Positions 27,016-37,182 of a stretch of 64,000 nucleotides of DNA are shown here, piece after piece; position 1 is the first letter of the stretch, and each line of letters starts with the position of its first letter. Under the pieces are notes generated by a model. It saw only the letters and a list, made by a program, of their open reading frames with translations. It was not told the origin of the DNA and did no database searches. The stretch is from Algoriphagus vanfongensis DSM 17529 (GTDB lineage Bacteria; Bacteroidota; Bacteroidia; Cytophagales; Cyclobacteriaceae). Position numbers and translations under genes: made by a program. The DNA lies in the NCBI RefSeq assembly GCF_000429465.1, contig NZ_AUBX01000010.1, positions 744,001 through 808,000 of the forward strand, read 5' to 3'.

Positions 27016-28443
27016 ATGCATACTACTAATAGAAGAAATTTTCTAAAAACCTCCGCGACGGCCGCCTTGGGACTTTCAGGTCTTTCGGTGATTTCGCCCC
27101 AAGTAATGGGGAAATCCATGGGCTATGTCGCCCCTTCTGACAAGGTCAATCTGGCCTGTGTCGGTATAGGCAACCGAGGAAATCAAATCATCAAAGCATT
27201 GGCCGAAACCGGCCTTTGTAATATTGTCGCTCTCTGCGATGTCGATATGGGAGCTCCCCAGACAGTCGAAATCATCAAGATGTTTCCCAATGCCAAGCAG
27301 TTTCAGGACTTCCGGGTCATGTTTGACAAAATGGGAAATGAATTTGAAGCCATCAGTGTAGCAACTCCGGATTTTTCCCACTTCCCCGTCACCATGATGG
27401 GATTGAAATCTGGAAAACATGTCTATGTAGAAAAGCCCATGGCCAGAACATTCCAGGAAGTGGAATTGATGATCCAAGCGGCTAAAAAATATCCTAATCT
27501 GGCTACTCAGATGGGAAATCAAGGGCATTCGGAAGCCAATTATTTCCAATTTAAAGCATGGAAAGAAGCAGGAATTATCAAGGATGTTCATGCAGTAACT
27601 GCGCACATGAACAATCCTCGAAGATGGCATGGATGGGACACGAATATTTCTTCTTACCCAGCCGCCGAACCTATCCCCTCCACGTTAGACTGGGATGTAT
27701 GGACTGCGCAGGCCGAGCCTCATGCCTTTAACAAAGATTACCACAACGGCCAGTGGAGATGCTGGTACGACTTCGGAATGGGAGCTTTGGGAGACTGGGG
27801 AGCCCACACGATGGATACTGTTCATGAGTTCTTGGACTTGGGTCTTCCGTATGAAGTCAACCCTACTTTGCTCAAAGGACATAATGCCTTCTTTTATCCC
27901 ATGTCCACCACCTTGGAATTCAAATTCCCGGAAAGAGGCGACATGCCTGCCCTGACCTTATCATGGTATGACGGTGTGGACAATGTCCCTCCGGTGCCGG
28001 CAGGTTATGGAGTTTCGGAAGTCGATCCGAATATTCCTGCAACTAATCAAGGACAAGTACAGCCTGCAAAACTCAACCCGGGAAAGATCATTTATGGCAA
28101 AGATCTGACTTTCAAGGGCGGTTCCCATGGAAGTACTCTGACCATCATCCCTGAGGAAAAAGCAAAAGAAATGGAATCCATGCTTCCAGAAGTACCGGAA
28201 AGCCCGTCCAATCACTTTGCAAACTTCCTGAACGCTTGCAAAGGTGAGGAGAAAACAAGATCGCCTTTTGAAATAGCAGGACCTCTATCGCAGGTATTCT
28301 GTCTAGGCGTGATGGCTCAGTGGACTGGACAAAAACTGGAATTTGATCGGGAAACCAAGCAAATCACCAACAATCCTTTGGCAAATCAGGTATTGGCAGG
28401 AATGCCACCTAGAAAGGGCTGGGAGGAATATTACAAATTATAA
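27016..28443 (+). CDS. Gfo/Idh/MocA oxidoreductase with Tat signal
   Basis: This 475-residue exported oxidoreductase has a twin-arginine signal (NRRNFLKTSATAALG) at residues 5-19. The NAD(P)-binding Rossmann fold starts near 42 (VNLACVGIGNRGNQI), and the catalytic-region EKPMA is near 145. The Tat signal fits a protein that folds with its cofactor before export to the periplasm. I take the ATG at 27016 because it begins the Tat signal; an upstream in-frame start at 26980 would bury it. It acts on a sugar or inositol derivative by family analogy, and the neighbouring isomerase and ThuA genes suggest a shared pathway. Confidence 0.9.
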   Translation: MHTTNRRNFLKTSATAALGLSGLSVISPQVMGKSMGYVAPSDKVNLACVGIGNRGNQIIKALAETGLCNIVALCDVDMGAPQTVEIIKMFPNAKQFQDFRVMFDKMGNEFEAISVATPDFSHFPVTMMGLKSGKHVYVEKPMARTFQEVELMIQAAKKYPNLATQMGNQGHSEANYFQFKAWKEAGIIKDVHAVTAHMNNPRRWHGWDTNISSYPAAEPIPSTLDWDVWTAQAEPHAFNKDYHNGQWRCWYDFGMGALGDWGAHTMDTVHEFLDLGLPYEVNPTLLKGHNAFFYPMSTTLEFKFPERGDMPALTLSWYDGVDNVPPVPAGYGVSEVDPNIPATNQGQVQPAKLNPGKIIYGKDLTFKGGSHGSTLTIIPEEKAKEMESMLPEVPESPSNHFANFLNACKGEEKTRSPFEIAGPLSQVFCLGVMAQWTGQKLEFDRETKQITNNPLANQVLAGMPPRKGWEEYYKL

Positions 28444-28468
28444 GTCGCGGACTAAAAAAAACACAATG

Positions 28469-28511
28469 GTCAATGATCAGTCGGCAGAAATTCTGTAAAC
28501 TGATCATTGAC
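28469..28511. terminator. Inverted repeat / terminator between convergent genes
   Basis: GTCAATGATCAGT (28469-28481) and its perfect 13-bp complement (28499-28511) flank a 17-base loop between the oxidoreductase and M48 protease genes. The right arm includes the last base of the protease stop codon. It lacks a strong T-run, so it may act mainly as an mRNA 3' end stabiliser. Confidence 0.6.
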
Positions 28512-29752
28512 TACTGATCACTATTTTCCAATCGTTCCAACCTATCCAGCAAAGGTGGATGGGAATAATTGACAAACACATAGGCTGGATCAGGATTGAT
28601 CGAGCGGAGTGTTTTGACAGATAGAGTTTTGAGTGCCTCTGCCAAAGGTTTTCCGGAGTACGTTTCCTTGGCAAATGCATCTGCCTGAAATTCATTTTTT
28701 CGACTTATCACGTTCATCCCTATCCCGATCACCATTGAAATCGGAGAAAACAGGAGTGTAAACGCAATCAAGTTCAACTGGATAGACCACTCCGCCGCCC
28801 CCAAAGCCAAGCTCATATTTTCGCTATAGATAAATCGCGAAAGCACAAAAAGAATCAGCCCAATCTGGACAACAGAGCTGAGCATACTCCAGACGATGTG
28901 TTTTTTCTTGAAGTGCCCTACCTCATGAGCCAATACAGCTACTAATTCTTCCTGAGAATGCTGCTCAATCAACGTATCAAAAAGAACGACTTTTTTCTTC
29001 TTCCCAAATCCCGAGAAAAACGCATTGGCTTTCGCAGACCTTTTGCTTCCATCCATCACAAATATATTGTCCAACGGAAAAGCAACAGAATCAGCATACT
29101 CCATGATTTTCGCCCTCAATTCTCCTTCTTCCAAAGGCGTCAGTTTATTGAATAGCGGCAAGATCCAAGAGGTATAGAAGAAGTTGACCAACACCATCAA
29201 ACCAGCAGCAACAAGCCAAAATATCCACCAAAAATCCTGTCCCATCTGACCAATCAGCCATAAAAACAACCAAAGTAGCCCTCCGCCGATAAGGACAGTC
29301 AGGAGCAACCCTTTGACTTTATCTCCGATAAATACTCCAATAGTCGTTTTGTTGAATCCGTATTTTTCCTCGATCACAAATGTGGAATAATATTCAAAAG
29401 GAAGACTCAAAAGGTCCGAGGCGACCATGATCACCCCAAAAAATAAGAGGGATTGAATCATAGGCTTTGCTACCAAGTCGCCCACCCATGCATCAAGACT
29501 TCCAAACCAGCCCATGTAAATCATCATCAAGCTGACAAGAAATGACAGGGCTCCAGAGACCAATCCAAAACGAAAATTCTCTTGTTGATAAGCCTTGGAT
29601 TCCAGTAGTTTTTCTCGATCCAAATGTCCTTCCAGCGTCTTTGGAATCATTGGCACCGGACGTCTAACGTTACGGAAACTCAGGATTTTTCCAAATACAA
29701 ATCCAAATACCACTACGCCGAGCAGAAGGTATTTCAAAAATTCAGGACTCAT
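28511..29752 (-). CDS. M48 family CAAX-type zinc metalloprotease
   Basis: This 413-residue inner-membrane peptidase is related to Ste24/CAAX prenyl protease 1. It has several membrane helices and the zinc motif HEVGH near residue 272 (VAVLAHEVGHFKKKH). The third-ligand region is RKNEFQADAFAKET (about 350), and the Asn-Pro/His-Pro blocks at the end (VFVNYSHPPLLDRLERL) are family-typical. In bacteria such enzymes serve membrane-protein quality control. It is encoded 7 bases downstream of the PorP/SprF gene and so is probably co-transcribed with it. Confidence 0.9.
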   Translation of the reverse strand: MSPEFLKYLLLGVVVFGFVFGKILSFRNVRRPVPMIPKTLEGHLDREKLLESKAYQQENFRFGLVSGALSFLVSLMMIYMGWFGSLDAWVGDLVAKPMIQSLLFFGVIMVASDLLSLPFEYYSTFVIEEKYGFNKTTIGVFIGDKVKGLLLTVLIGGGLLWLFLWLIGQMGQDFWWIFWLVAAGLMVLVNFFYTSWILPLFNKLTPLEEGELRAKIMEYADSVAFPLDNIFVMDGSKRSAKANAFFSGFGKKKKVVLFDTLIEQHSQEELVAVLAHEVGHFKKKHIVWSMLSSVVQIGLILFVLSRFIYSENMSLALGAAEWSIQLNLIAFTLLFSPISMVIGIGMNVISRKNEFQADAFAKETYSGKPLAEALKTLSVKTLRSINPDPAYVFVNYSHPPLLDRLERLENSDQ

Positions 29753-29759
29753 CTAGGTT

Positions 29760-30806
29760 TTAGAATTTAGGACAAGGCAAGATCGTGTCTCTTCTGGAAG
29801 GTTTGCCTTGATATTTATTGGGAAGTGTCCAAGATAGACTCAACTCATGTGCACCTCCAGACTGAATGCCAAGTTGGGAAACTGTGTAGTCAAAGCTATA
29901 ACCGATATTCAAGCCACTCAACAGATTGACTCCGACCATCATCACGATCGCATCCCGGTTACTTTGGTTATTGACTGGCTTATAAGGCACACCTCTGTAC
30001 CAAAGTCCGAACACAATCGGCTCCACATAAAAATAAGCTCCCAAGTCCAACTGCTCAAAAGGACCTTGCCGCTTGTAGTTGAAGGTAGGTGTGATAGATC
30101 GCTGTCTGCGGGTATGGGTAAAATCACCCCTGTAAGAGCCTTCTCCCAAATCGATTCGATATCCCCCATGTAGAGAGAACTTGGCCGGCAAAGGACTGAT
30201 CCCATCGATGAATGACTGATTAGGCTCATTGACATGATGGGCAGCTAGGCCAACCCAAAGATTTTCGGTAAAAAACAATCCGCCTACCGAAAGGGAAAGC
30301 ATACTGACTGGATCTCCCAACCCCGGAATATCTGTACCCGGAAGTGTCGGCCCGAAAGGATCATTGGGATTGATTTGATTGGCAAAGACCAAATTTTCGT
30401 AAAAGCCAATTTGTCTTCTGATGTAAGTGGCCTGAAAACCAGGCCTGAAATAAGAGTTTTCTCCCAATTTCAATTCATACGAAAAAATTCCCGAGACCGA
30501 AGTCGATCTCAATTTCGCTGCTCCCTCAGTATCCTGCATCACATGAATCCCAACCCCTGCATTGTAATCTGGAAGGTAAGTATCATAATAGGCCGAAAAG
30601 GTGGTAAACTGCGCATCTATACTCGGCCATTGGTTGCGATAGTTGAATCCAACACGTCCTGTCAATTCACCTCCTGCCATCGCTGGGTTGAGATACAGGG
30701 GGGCTGCGTAATATTGGCTATATTGTGGGTCTTGGGCATAGGCAACAGTACTCGACAAAAATGCCAGCAACCCAAAAAAAACAAGAGACAGCGAAGACCG
30801 TAACAA
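29760..30806 (-). CDS. PorP/SprF family type IX secretion outer-membrane protein
   Basis: This 348-residue beta-barrel protein has a signal peptide (cleavage near residue 24, AYA-QDP). It shows the PorP/SprF opening DPQYSQYYAAPLYLNPAMAGG and the late blocks GLWYRGVPYK and NIGYSFDYTVSQLG. SprF-like proteins help deliver or anchor individual T9SS type B cargos and are usually encoded beside them. Here it diverges from a cargo-like gene with the matching sorting domain. The only usable start after the upstream in-frame stop is TTG at 30806. Confidence 0.9.
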   Translation of the reverse strand: MLRSSLSLVFFGLLAFLSSTVAYAQDPQYSQYYAAPLYLNPAMAGGELTGRVGFNYRNQWPSIDAQFTTFSAYYDTYLPDYNAGVGIHVMQDTEGAAKLRSTSVSGIFSYELKLGENSYFRPGFQATYIRRQIGFYENLVFANQINPNDPFGPTLPGTDIPGLGDPVSMLSLSVGGLFFTENLWVGLAAHHVNEPNQSFIDGISPLPAKFSLHGGYRIDLGEGSYRGDFTHTRRQRSITPTFNYKRQGPFEQLDLGAYFYVEPIVFGLWYRGVPYKPVNNQSNRDAIVMMVGVNLLSGLNIGYSFDYTVSQLGIQSGGAHELSLSWTLPNKYQGKPSRRDTILPCPKF

Positions 30807-30839
30807 GAAATTGTTCGTTTATTTGATTATTCAATCCGC

Positions 30840-30874
30840 TACTAAAACGATTTCCAAATCTGGTTGTTTTAGTA
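30840..30874. promoter_or_regulatory. Inverted repeat in the PorP / T9SS cargo divergent region
   Basis: TACTAAAAC (30840-30848) and GTTTTAGTA (30866-30874) form a perfect 9-bp dyad with a 17-base spacer in the 83-base gap between the divergent PorP/SprF and large cargo genes. It is well placed to control both. An operator is inferred. Confidence 0.45.
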
Positions 30875-30889
30875 AGCAGTTCGAAAATT

Positions 30890-33800
30890 ATGAAAAGCAA
30901 GCCGCATTCCATACATATCCTACTTTTTTTCCCGATTTTAACTCTGTTTTGCTGGATTTTCAGTCCTGAATCCAGTAAAGCGCAGGGGTTCAACGACAAT
31001 GAATGGATTTTCGGCTACTGCGGAGGAAGCACTGAAAACAGTTATTTGTCCTTCGGGAAAGGCACCAACCCAAGCGTTCAGACCCTCCCAGGCTCGGTCA
31101 TTGTAGACAAATACAGCAATTCGCTGGCGATTGACCCAATCACGGGCCAACCCTTCTTCTACTCGAATGGCTCCATCGTCTATGATTACAGCGGGGCTCC
31201 GATTCAGGGGCAGGTCGGAAATCTGAATGGTCCCATCGACACACGGCAACAAGTGGCGACAGGTTTTTTGGAGTATGATCCCGAGGGTAATAAGCTTTTT
31301 TATCTTTTCTATGTATCACCTGGCGGACAATTGCTCTACACCCTTATCGACATGAATGCTCCCGGTCAGGCCACCGGTAATGAAAGACCTTTAGGGGAAA
31401 TCACAGAACAAGACCAAGTAATCGGCAATGCACAGGGCGCAATTTTAGTAGTCAAATCCCCCTCTTCTCCATCCTATTTAATCAGTTTTGACGGAGGTAA
31501 TCTCATCTCCAGAAGACTGGATGATACTTCCGGTAGCTTTACAGAGACATCTAGTGAAAGTATCCCTTTCACTCCCAAGGCTATTCTTTACGATGAGGAT
31601 AATGGCCAATTAATCTTGATCCCCGAAAATGCCGGAGAGGATATTTTGGTGTTGGATTTTGACACCAGCGGAGGAACTTTCGGTAGTCCCAATCCCGTCT
31701 CAGAATCTGGAGGGACAGATCCTATCGAAGGAGCGACTTATTCTCCGGATGGTGAATTCCTGTATTTTTCTCGAGGAAATCAGCTCTTCAGAGTTCCAAG
31801 CTCTGACCTTGGAGCCACTCCAGAAGAGATTCCTTTGGACCCTCAGCCATCTAGTGTTTACGATTTGAAAGTTGGTCCAGATGGCGAGCTGTATTTCATC
31901 TACGAAGAAGTGGACGGAGGTCCCCAACTCATCGGCCGAGTGACCAACCCTAATGAAGTTGATCTTGCTTTGATTGAAGTGGAAATCGACCCTTTTACAG
32001 GAACTGATTTTTGCGGAACGATCTTTCCTACTTTTGCACCCAATGCTGATGTAGGAGCCACCGTTGATTTCACTTGGGAACCGGAAGAGCCATGTGCCAA
32101 CAACCCAGTCCAGCTGACCAGTGTGATCACGCCAGAAAATTATCAGCCAGTATCTTTCGACTGGCAGTTTAATCCTCCATTGACGGACTCGGACGGCAAT
32201 CCATTGGACGCGGATTACGAGCAGGAGCACTTTTTGATTCCGGCTGACGCCACTCAGGGACAGAGCGTATCAGTCACACTCGTAGTTACTTACGCAGACG
32301 GCACCACTTCTGCGCCAGTCACTAAGGACATCCCTCTGACAGAGAATAACCTAGAGGCAAATTTCAACCCTTCCGACACCACTATCTGTGAGGGGCAATG
32401 CGTGGATATAGCAGCCTTGCTCCAAGCTCAAAGTGCTGAGGGAGAGCAGGGCGGAGAAGCCCCCGGTTCAGGAGGAGAAAATTATGAATACTTCTGGTCC
32501 AACTATCGAGATGAAGGATGGACTAGCCGCGATGAAAATGAAGTGTGTCTTCCGGGATTGTATTGGGTACTTGTCAGAGAACCTGGGTCATCCTGCTACG
32601 CATATGCAGAGATCCGAGTCAAAGTCTGGGATCTCGATGATCAAAGTAATAACATCTGGTATTTTGGTGATGGAGCGGGTCTGGACTTTAATCCAGATCC
32701 TGATGATCCCAATGCCCCTACTCCGAGGCCGATCGCCGAAAGGCATCCACAGAATATTCCTGCCGGGACCACAACTATATCGGATGAAACTGGCCAAGTG
32801 TTGTTTTTTACAGATGGAGAATCTGTCTGGGACCTGAACGGCACTCTGATGGAAAATGGGGATGCGATAGGTGGAGATAATGGTTCGAGCCAAGGGGTCA
32901 TTGCTGTACCTGTGCCTCAGGAGCAAACCCTATTTTATCTATTCACCACTCAGCAAAGTGCCAATGGAACTAATGAGGTGAAATTTTCTCTAGTGGACAT
33001 CAAGTCCGACAACCAAGAGGGAGTAGGAAATATCGTCACGAAAGACAACTTTCTTTTTAGCCCTTCCACTGAGCATTCAGCAGCATTCTCCGGTGGAGAT
33101 AGCACATGGGTATTATTTCATGAATTGGGCAATAATACTTTCCGGGCATACCCTGTCTCCTCTCAAGGTATCGGTCAGCCTGTGATGAGCTCTGTAGGAT
33201 CAAGTCATGGATTTAATTCTGGTGTAGGCGCTATGAAATTCAGCCCAGATGGATCGCAGGTGGCTGTGACGATTTCCGAAGGAGGCTGTAATAAGTTGGA
33301 GATTTTTGACTTTGATGCCGACACAGGTGAAATGACCGAATATGCTCGAATAGACCTAGGCTGCGATGGGGATGTATATGGTCTCGAGTTCTCGGATAGT
33401 GGAGAAAAAGTATTCGTATCCTACCGCAACGGAGGACCAGGAATTGAAGAATTTGCAATCAAAGCGGTAGAAAATGACGATCCTGAAGCTGCCACTTGTC
33501 CAGCCTGCTTTGATGGGGCCTCCACCCGTCCTCAGATCGAAGCTTGTATTCTTAGTACCCGAAATACTATTAACAATGTCCCTTCTGATATTGGAGCGCT
33601 TCAAATAGGGCCTGATGGCAACATTTACGTAGCCGTCGTCGGATCCAATCAGATCGGTCAAATCGCTGTTGGTTCAAGCTGCGGTGCCAATAGTACATTT
33701 AATATGGATGCAGTGGAACCTATGCCTGGCACTACCAATTTGGGTCTGCCAAGCTTTGTTCAAAATAGCGGAAGCTCTATTCCTGAACCTGCCTTGGTAG

Positions 33801-36412
33801 CTCCAGAAAGGCTCTGTCTAGACCCTGAAGAGGGAGCTTCAGCTTTGATAGAAGGAGGAGGCGAACCGGACATTGACAGTTATTTTTGGACCATCACCCG
33901 TGACGATGGGACTGTGATCCTGTCCAATTTTGGAGGGCCCGGAGATGAATTCCAGACCTTGGATCAGGTTTTCTCAGAGCCAGGTACTTATACCGTGGAA
34001 TTGGACGTCACCAGATGTGCTACTGAAAACTACTTCAACGACAGCATAGAAATCCAAGTAGATGCTCCCCCAGTTTTGACTTTACCTACAGATGCTACCC
34101 TTTGTTCGGGCAATCCTGTGACGTTGACAGCCATTGATGGTTATGATCCTTCGGAAGGAATTTATGATTTCCAATGGACGGATGCTGCTGGTCAGGTATA
34201 TGGTGATGAAAACTCCAATACGATCACAGTTGAGGATGAAAGCATCTACACCGTCACCGTCACGTTTAGGTTGCCTGAGGGACTGACCGACGAAGAAGCT
34301 GAGCTATACGAAACTTGTCCAGCCACGGCAGAGGTATTTGTAGGACCTGCATTTGAGTTTGAAATCAATCAGGACGCTCAGGAAGTTTGCTATGAAGAGA
34401 CTGTGGTTAATTTTGCTCCGGACACTCCGATTTCTGGAGAATGGTTTTATGAGCTGAATGAAGATGGCAACAGAGTTTCTCTGGGTGAATATTTTGAATT
34501 AGAACTCTGGATAGACAATCTTCCGGGACCGGGAGATTATGAAATCATCTTCGTGACGGAGGACCCCATCTTGGAAGGCTGTGTGGTGGAAAAGTCGATG
34601 GATCTGCTAGTCAATGCACTCCCTGATTTTGACAATGCGGTCCTGGGTGATGCGACTGATTGCAGTACTGCCGATGGAGCTTTTCAAATAATTTTCAGAT
34701 CTTCTGCCACGACTGTGACAATATTGGAAACAGGATTGACCTTTACCAACGTCTCTGCTGGAGATTTTCTTCAGGTACCAGACCTACTTCCTGGACTTTA
34801 TACCGTTGTCGCAGAAAATGAATTCGGCTGTACTCAAACCAAGTCCCAAGTAATCGGCAATGAAAATCCGCCTGCTTCCCTATCCGACTACGGTTGGAAT
34901 CTGATAGGGCAACAATGCGGACCAACTGGAATCGAAGACGGCGGATTGGAAATCTTTTTCAACAACGGTCCTCAAAGTGGAGAATATAGAATCACACGTC
35001 AGGAGAATGGGCAGGTGTTTTCTGGCATGTTCACCAATTCCACTGGATTTACAGTTTTACTCCCTCATGGGACCTATTATTTTGAGTTATTGGATTCAAA
35101 TGGATGCTCCAATCCCACCAACAATGGAGGCTTTCAGATTACTGAGATATTCCAAGTTGACTTCTCTGCTCCTACCAATTTTACAGCCTGTGAAAGCTTC
35201 ACATTCCAACCAACTCCAGACAATGGATTGACATTTACCTTGACAGGGCCTTTTGGAAATGTAATTCCAGCCGATGCAAATGGGGAGTTCACAATCGGTC
35301 AAACAGGGGTTTTCACACTGTTGGGAGAAGATCCGAGCGGAGTGAATTGCCCAAGGGAAATTCAAATCAATGCTACTATCACACAAACTCTAGACTACCA
35401 ACTAATCGGTCCGATAGATGACTGTCAAACGGGAGTTCGCTATGAAGCACAACTGAACAATGCAGATCCTGCCGATGTGACCTTTCTCTGGAGAGATAAT
35501 TTGGGAGTCATAGTGGGAAGACAGCAAAGTTTTGCACCTCCGAGAGATGGCGAATATAGTTTGGAAGTCCAGCCTCAGAATGGCGGACTTTGTCAGAGCA
35601 CCCCTATCTCATTTACCGCTGAACTGAGAGAACTGTCTGTAGATGTAGAGCTGGATGTCACTCCATTCTGTGTAGATCAGACGAGTACCACTTTGGCTGT
35701 ATTGGCAGACATGACAGATGTAGCTGCAATAGAGTGGTATCTAGTAGAAGGCGGTACCAGAACGAGACTGTTTCAATACGATGACATGCCTATCATCGAT
35801 ACAGCAGTGGAAGGCACCTACGAGGTACTACTCAGAAGTGCAGCAGGATGTGATCTTGGTAGGGATTCTGGAGTGGTAGCCCGGTCTGTTATTGTTCCAC
35901 CTGTATTGCCTTCCAGTATTACCATCTGTGCAATTGAGGGGAATTCAATTAGTTTGGATCCCGGAGACTATGACAATTATTCATGGATCTTGAATGGAGA
36001 AGAGATCTCCCAAGATGCCATCTTCACACCTACACTTCCAGGCATCTACGAATTGACAGTCTCTGATAACCTGGGCTGTTCATACAGTGCATCTATTGAA
36101 GTAATCGAAGATTGTGATCTCAAAATCATTTTCCCTACAGGGGTAGTTTTGGATGATCCTACCAGAAATTTCATCCTTTATGCCAATGAATACATTGACT
36201 TTGCAGAGGTCTTTATTTTTAATCGTTGGGGAGAATTGATTTTCCATTGTGACCATGAAAATCTCGAACCAGCCCAACCTTTTTGTCCTTGGGACGGGAT
36301 AGTCAATGGAAAAACGGTGCCAAATGGAACATATGCCGTACTCGTGAAGTTTACCAGTAGAGATCAAAACAAAACTGAACAAATCACCAAAGCGGTAACT
36401 ATCATTCAATAA
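30890..36412 (+). CDS. Giant T9SS type B cargo with two propellers and Ig/PKD-like repeats
   Basis: This is a 1840-residue secreted protein. After a signal peptide (residues 1-31) come a beta-propeller-like region (about 33-370, NEWIFGYCGG opening), PKD-like repeats (about 390-500), a second propeller (about 583-940, NNIWYFGDGAGLDFN opening), then a long array of Ig/PKD-like repeats rich in Cys and aromatic pairs. Residues about 1740-1840 form the gliding-motility-associated C-terminal sorting domain (DLKIIFPTGVVLDDP, FIFNRWGELIFHC, WDGIVNGKTVPNGTY). The last 875 residues align in order with the two proteins encoded downstream. Its stop overlaps the yaaA start (TAATG). Adhesin or surface-layer function is inferred. 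Confidence 0.9.
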   Translation: MKSKPHSIHILLFFPILTLFCWIFSPESSKAQGFNDNEWIFGYCGGSTENSYLSFGKGTNPSVQTLPGSVIVDKYSNSLAIDPITGQPFFYSNGSIVYDYSGAPIQGQVGNLNGPIDTRQQVATGFLEYDPEGNKLFYLFYVSPGGQLLYTLIDMNAPGQATGNERPLGEITEQDQVIGNAQGAILVVKSPSSPSYLISFDGGNLISRRLDDTSGSFTETSSESIPFTPKAILYDEDNGQLILIPENAGEDILVLDFDTSGGTFGSPNPVSESGGTDPIEGATYSPDGEFLYFSRGNQLFRVPSSDLGATPEEIPLDPQPSSVYDLKVGPDGELYFIYEEVDGGPQLIGRVTNPNEVDLALIEVEIDPFTGTDFCGTIFPTFAPNADVGATVDFTWEPEEPCANNPVQLTSVITPENYQPVSFDWQFNPPLTDSDGNPLDADYEQEHFLIPADATQGQSVSVTLVVTYADGTTSAPVTKDIPLTENNLEANFNPSDTTICEGQCVDIAALLQAQSAEGEQGGEAPGSGGENYEYFWSNYRDEGWTSRDENEVCLPGLYWVLVREPGSSCYAYAEIRVKVWDLDDQSNNIWYFGDGAGLDFNPDPDDPNAPTPRPIAERHPQNIPAGTTTISDETGQVLFFTDGESVWDLNGTLMENGDAIGGDNGSSQGVIAVPVPQEQTLFYLFTTQQSANGTNEVKFSLVDIKSDNQEGVGNIVTKDNFLFSPSTEHSAAFSGGDSTWVLFHELGNNTFRAYPVSSQGIGQPVMSSVGSSHGFNSGVGAMKFSPDGSQVAVTISEGGCNKLEIFDFDADTGEMTEYARIDLGCDGDVYGLEFSDSGEKVFVSYRNGGPGIEEFAIKAVENDDPEAATCPACFDGASTRPQIEACILSTRNTINNVPSDIGALQIGPDGNIYVAVVGSNQIGQIAVGSSCGANSTFNMDAVEPMPGTTNLGLPSFVQNSGSSIPEPALVAPERLCLDPEEGASALIEGGGEPDIDSYFWTITRDDGTVILSNFGGPGDEFQTLDQVFSEPGTYTVELDVTRCATENYFNDSIEIQVDAPPVLTLPTDATLCSGNPVTLTAIDGYDPSEGIYDFQWTDAAGQVYGDENSNTITVEDESIYTVTVTFRLPEGLTDEEAELYETCPATAEVFVGPAFEFEINQDAQEVCYEETVVNFAPDTPISGEWFYELNEDGNRVSLGEYFELELWIDNLPGPGDYEIIFVTEDPILEGCVVEKSMDLLVNALPDFDNAVLGDATDCSTADGAFQIIFRSSATTVTILETGLTFTNVSAGDFLQVPDLLPGLYTVVAENEFGCTQTKSQVIGNENPPASLSDYGWNLIGQQCGPTGIEDGGLEIFFNNGPQSGEYRITRQENGQVFSGMFTNSTGFTVLLPHGTYYFELLDSNGCSNPTNNGGFQITEIFQVDFSAPTNFTACESFTFQPTPDNGLTFTLTGPFGNVIPADANGEFTIGQTGVFTLLGEDPSGVNCPREIQINATITQTLDYQLIGPIDDCQTGVRYEAQLNNADPADVTFLWRDNLGVIVGRQQSFAPPRDGEYSLEVQPQNGGLCQSTPISFTAELRELSVDVELDVTPFCVDQTSTTLAVLADMTDVAAIEWYLVEGGTRTRLFQYDDMPIIDTAVEGTYEVLLRSAAGCDLGRDSGVVARSVIVPPVLPSSITICAIEGNSISLDPGDYDNYSWILNGEEISQDAIFTPTLPGIYELTVSDNLGCSYSASIEVIEDCDLKIIFPTGVVLDDPTRNFILYANEYIDFAEVFIFNRWGELIFHCDHENLEPAQPFCPWDGIVNGKTVPNGTYAVLVKFTSRDQNKTEQITKAVTIIQ

Positions 36413-37164
36413 TGCTTATTTTAATTTCTCCTGCCAAAACCCTCGATTACAGCAGTCCATCCATTCAGGATTTCACTCAACCAGACTTCACATCTGACAT
36501 CAAGGCACTTGTCTCTGTGATGAAAAAAAAGTCTGCTGAAGACATCGCTAAACTGATGCATGTAAGTGACAATCTGGCCAATCTCAACGAGGAGCGTTAT
36601 AAAACTTTCGAAAAAGAATTCAACCTGGAAAACTCCAAACAGGCGCTATTGGCATTTAAGGGAGATGTATATACCCGGATCGATGTGGACAATTACTCTC
36701 AGGAAGACTTTGATTTTGCACAGGATCACTTGAGAATCTTATCGGGTCTTTATGGATTATTAAAACCGTTGGATTTGATCCAGCCTTATAGGTTGGAAAT
36801 GGGGACCAAGCTGGAAACCAAAAAAGGTAAAAACCTTTACGAATATTGGGACAAAAAAATAGCCAAAGCCATTAATACCGCAGCTGATGGCCAGCCTATC
36901 ATCAATTTGGCCTCTCAGGAATATTTTAAAGCCGTAGATGTCAAAACCCTTAAATCACCTGTCACTACCATCCATTTCAAAGAGCATCGAGAAGGCAACT
37001 ATCAAGTCATCGGTTTTTTTGCCAAGCAAGCTAGAGGGATGATGTGTAATTACGCAATCAAAAACAAAATCACTTCCCCGCAAGACCTCAAATTGTTCAA
37101 TGAGGAAAAATATGAGTTTTCTGAAAGTCTAAGTTCTGAATCAGACTGGGTATTCGTCAGGTAA
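36412..37164 (+). CDS. yaaA: Peroxide stress protein YaaA (DUF328)
   Basis: This 250-residue cytoplasmic protein carries the YaaA signature ISPAKTLD at its N-terminus, FKGDVYTRIDVDNYS near residue 85, and ILSGLYGLLKPLDLIQPYRLEMGT near 110. In E. coli YaaA lowers free iron during hydrogen peroxide stress and has DNA-binding ability. The ATG overlaps the stop of the giant surface-protein gene by one base, so translation may be coupled to an unrelated cargo gene. A strong terminator follows. Confidence 0.93.
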   Translation: MLILISPAKTLDYSSPSIQDFTQPDFTSDIKALVSVMKKKSAEDIAKLMHVSDNLANLNEERYKTFEKEFNLENSKQALLAFKGDVYTRIDVDNYSQEDFDFAQDHLRILSGLYGLLKPLDLIQPYRLEMGTKLETKKGKNLYEYWDKKIAKAINTAADGQPIINLASQEYFKAVDVKTLKSPVTTIHFKEHREGNYQVIGFFAKQARGMMCNYAIKNKITSPQDLKLFNEEKYEFSESLSSESDWVFVR

Positions 37165-37182
37165 GCACCCTAAAAGTCAAGT

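Noticed and set aside
30938..36409. Several antisense frames of 80-180 codons inside the giant cargo gene
   Set aside because: Expected by chance opposite a long biased gene; composition is irregular and no family is recognised.
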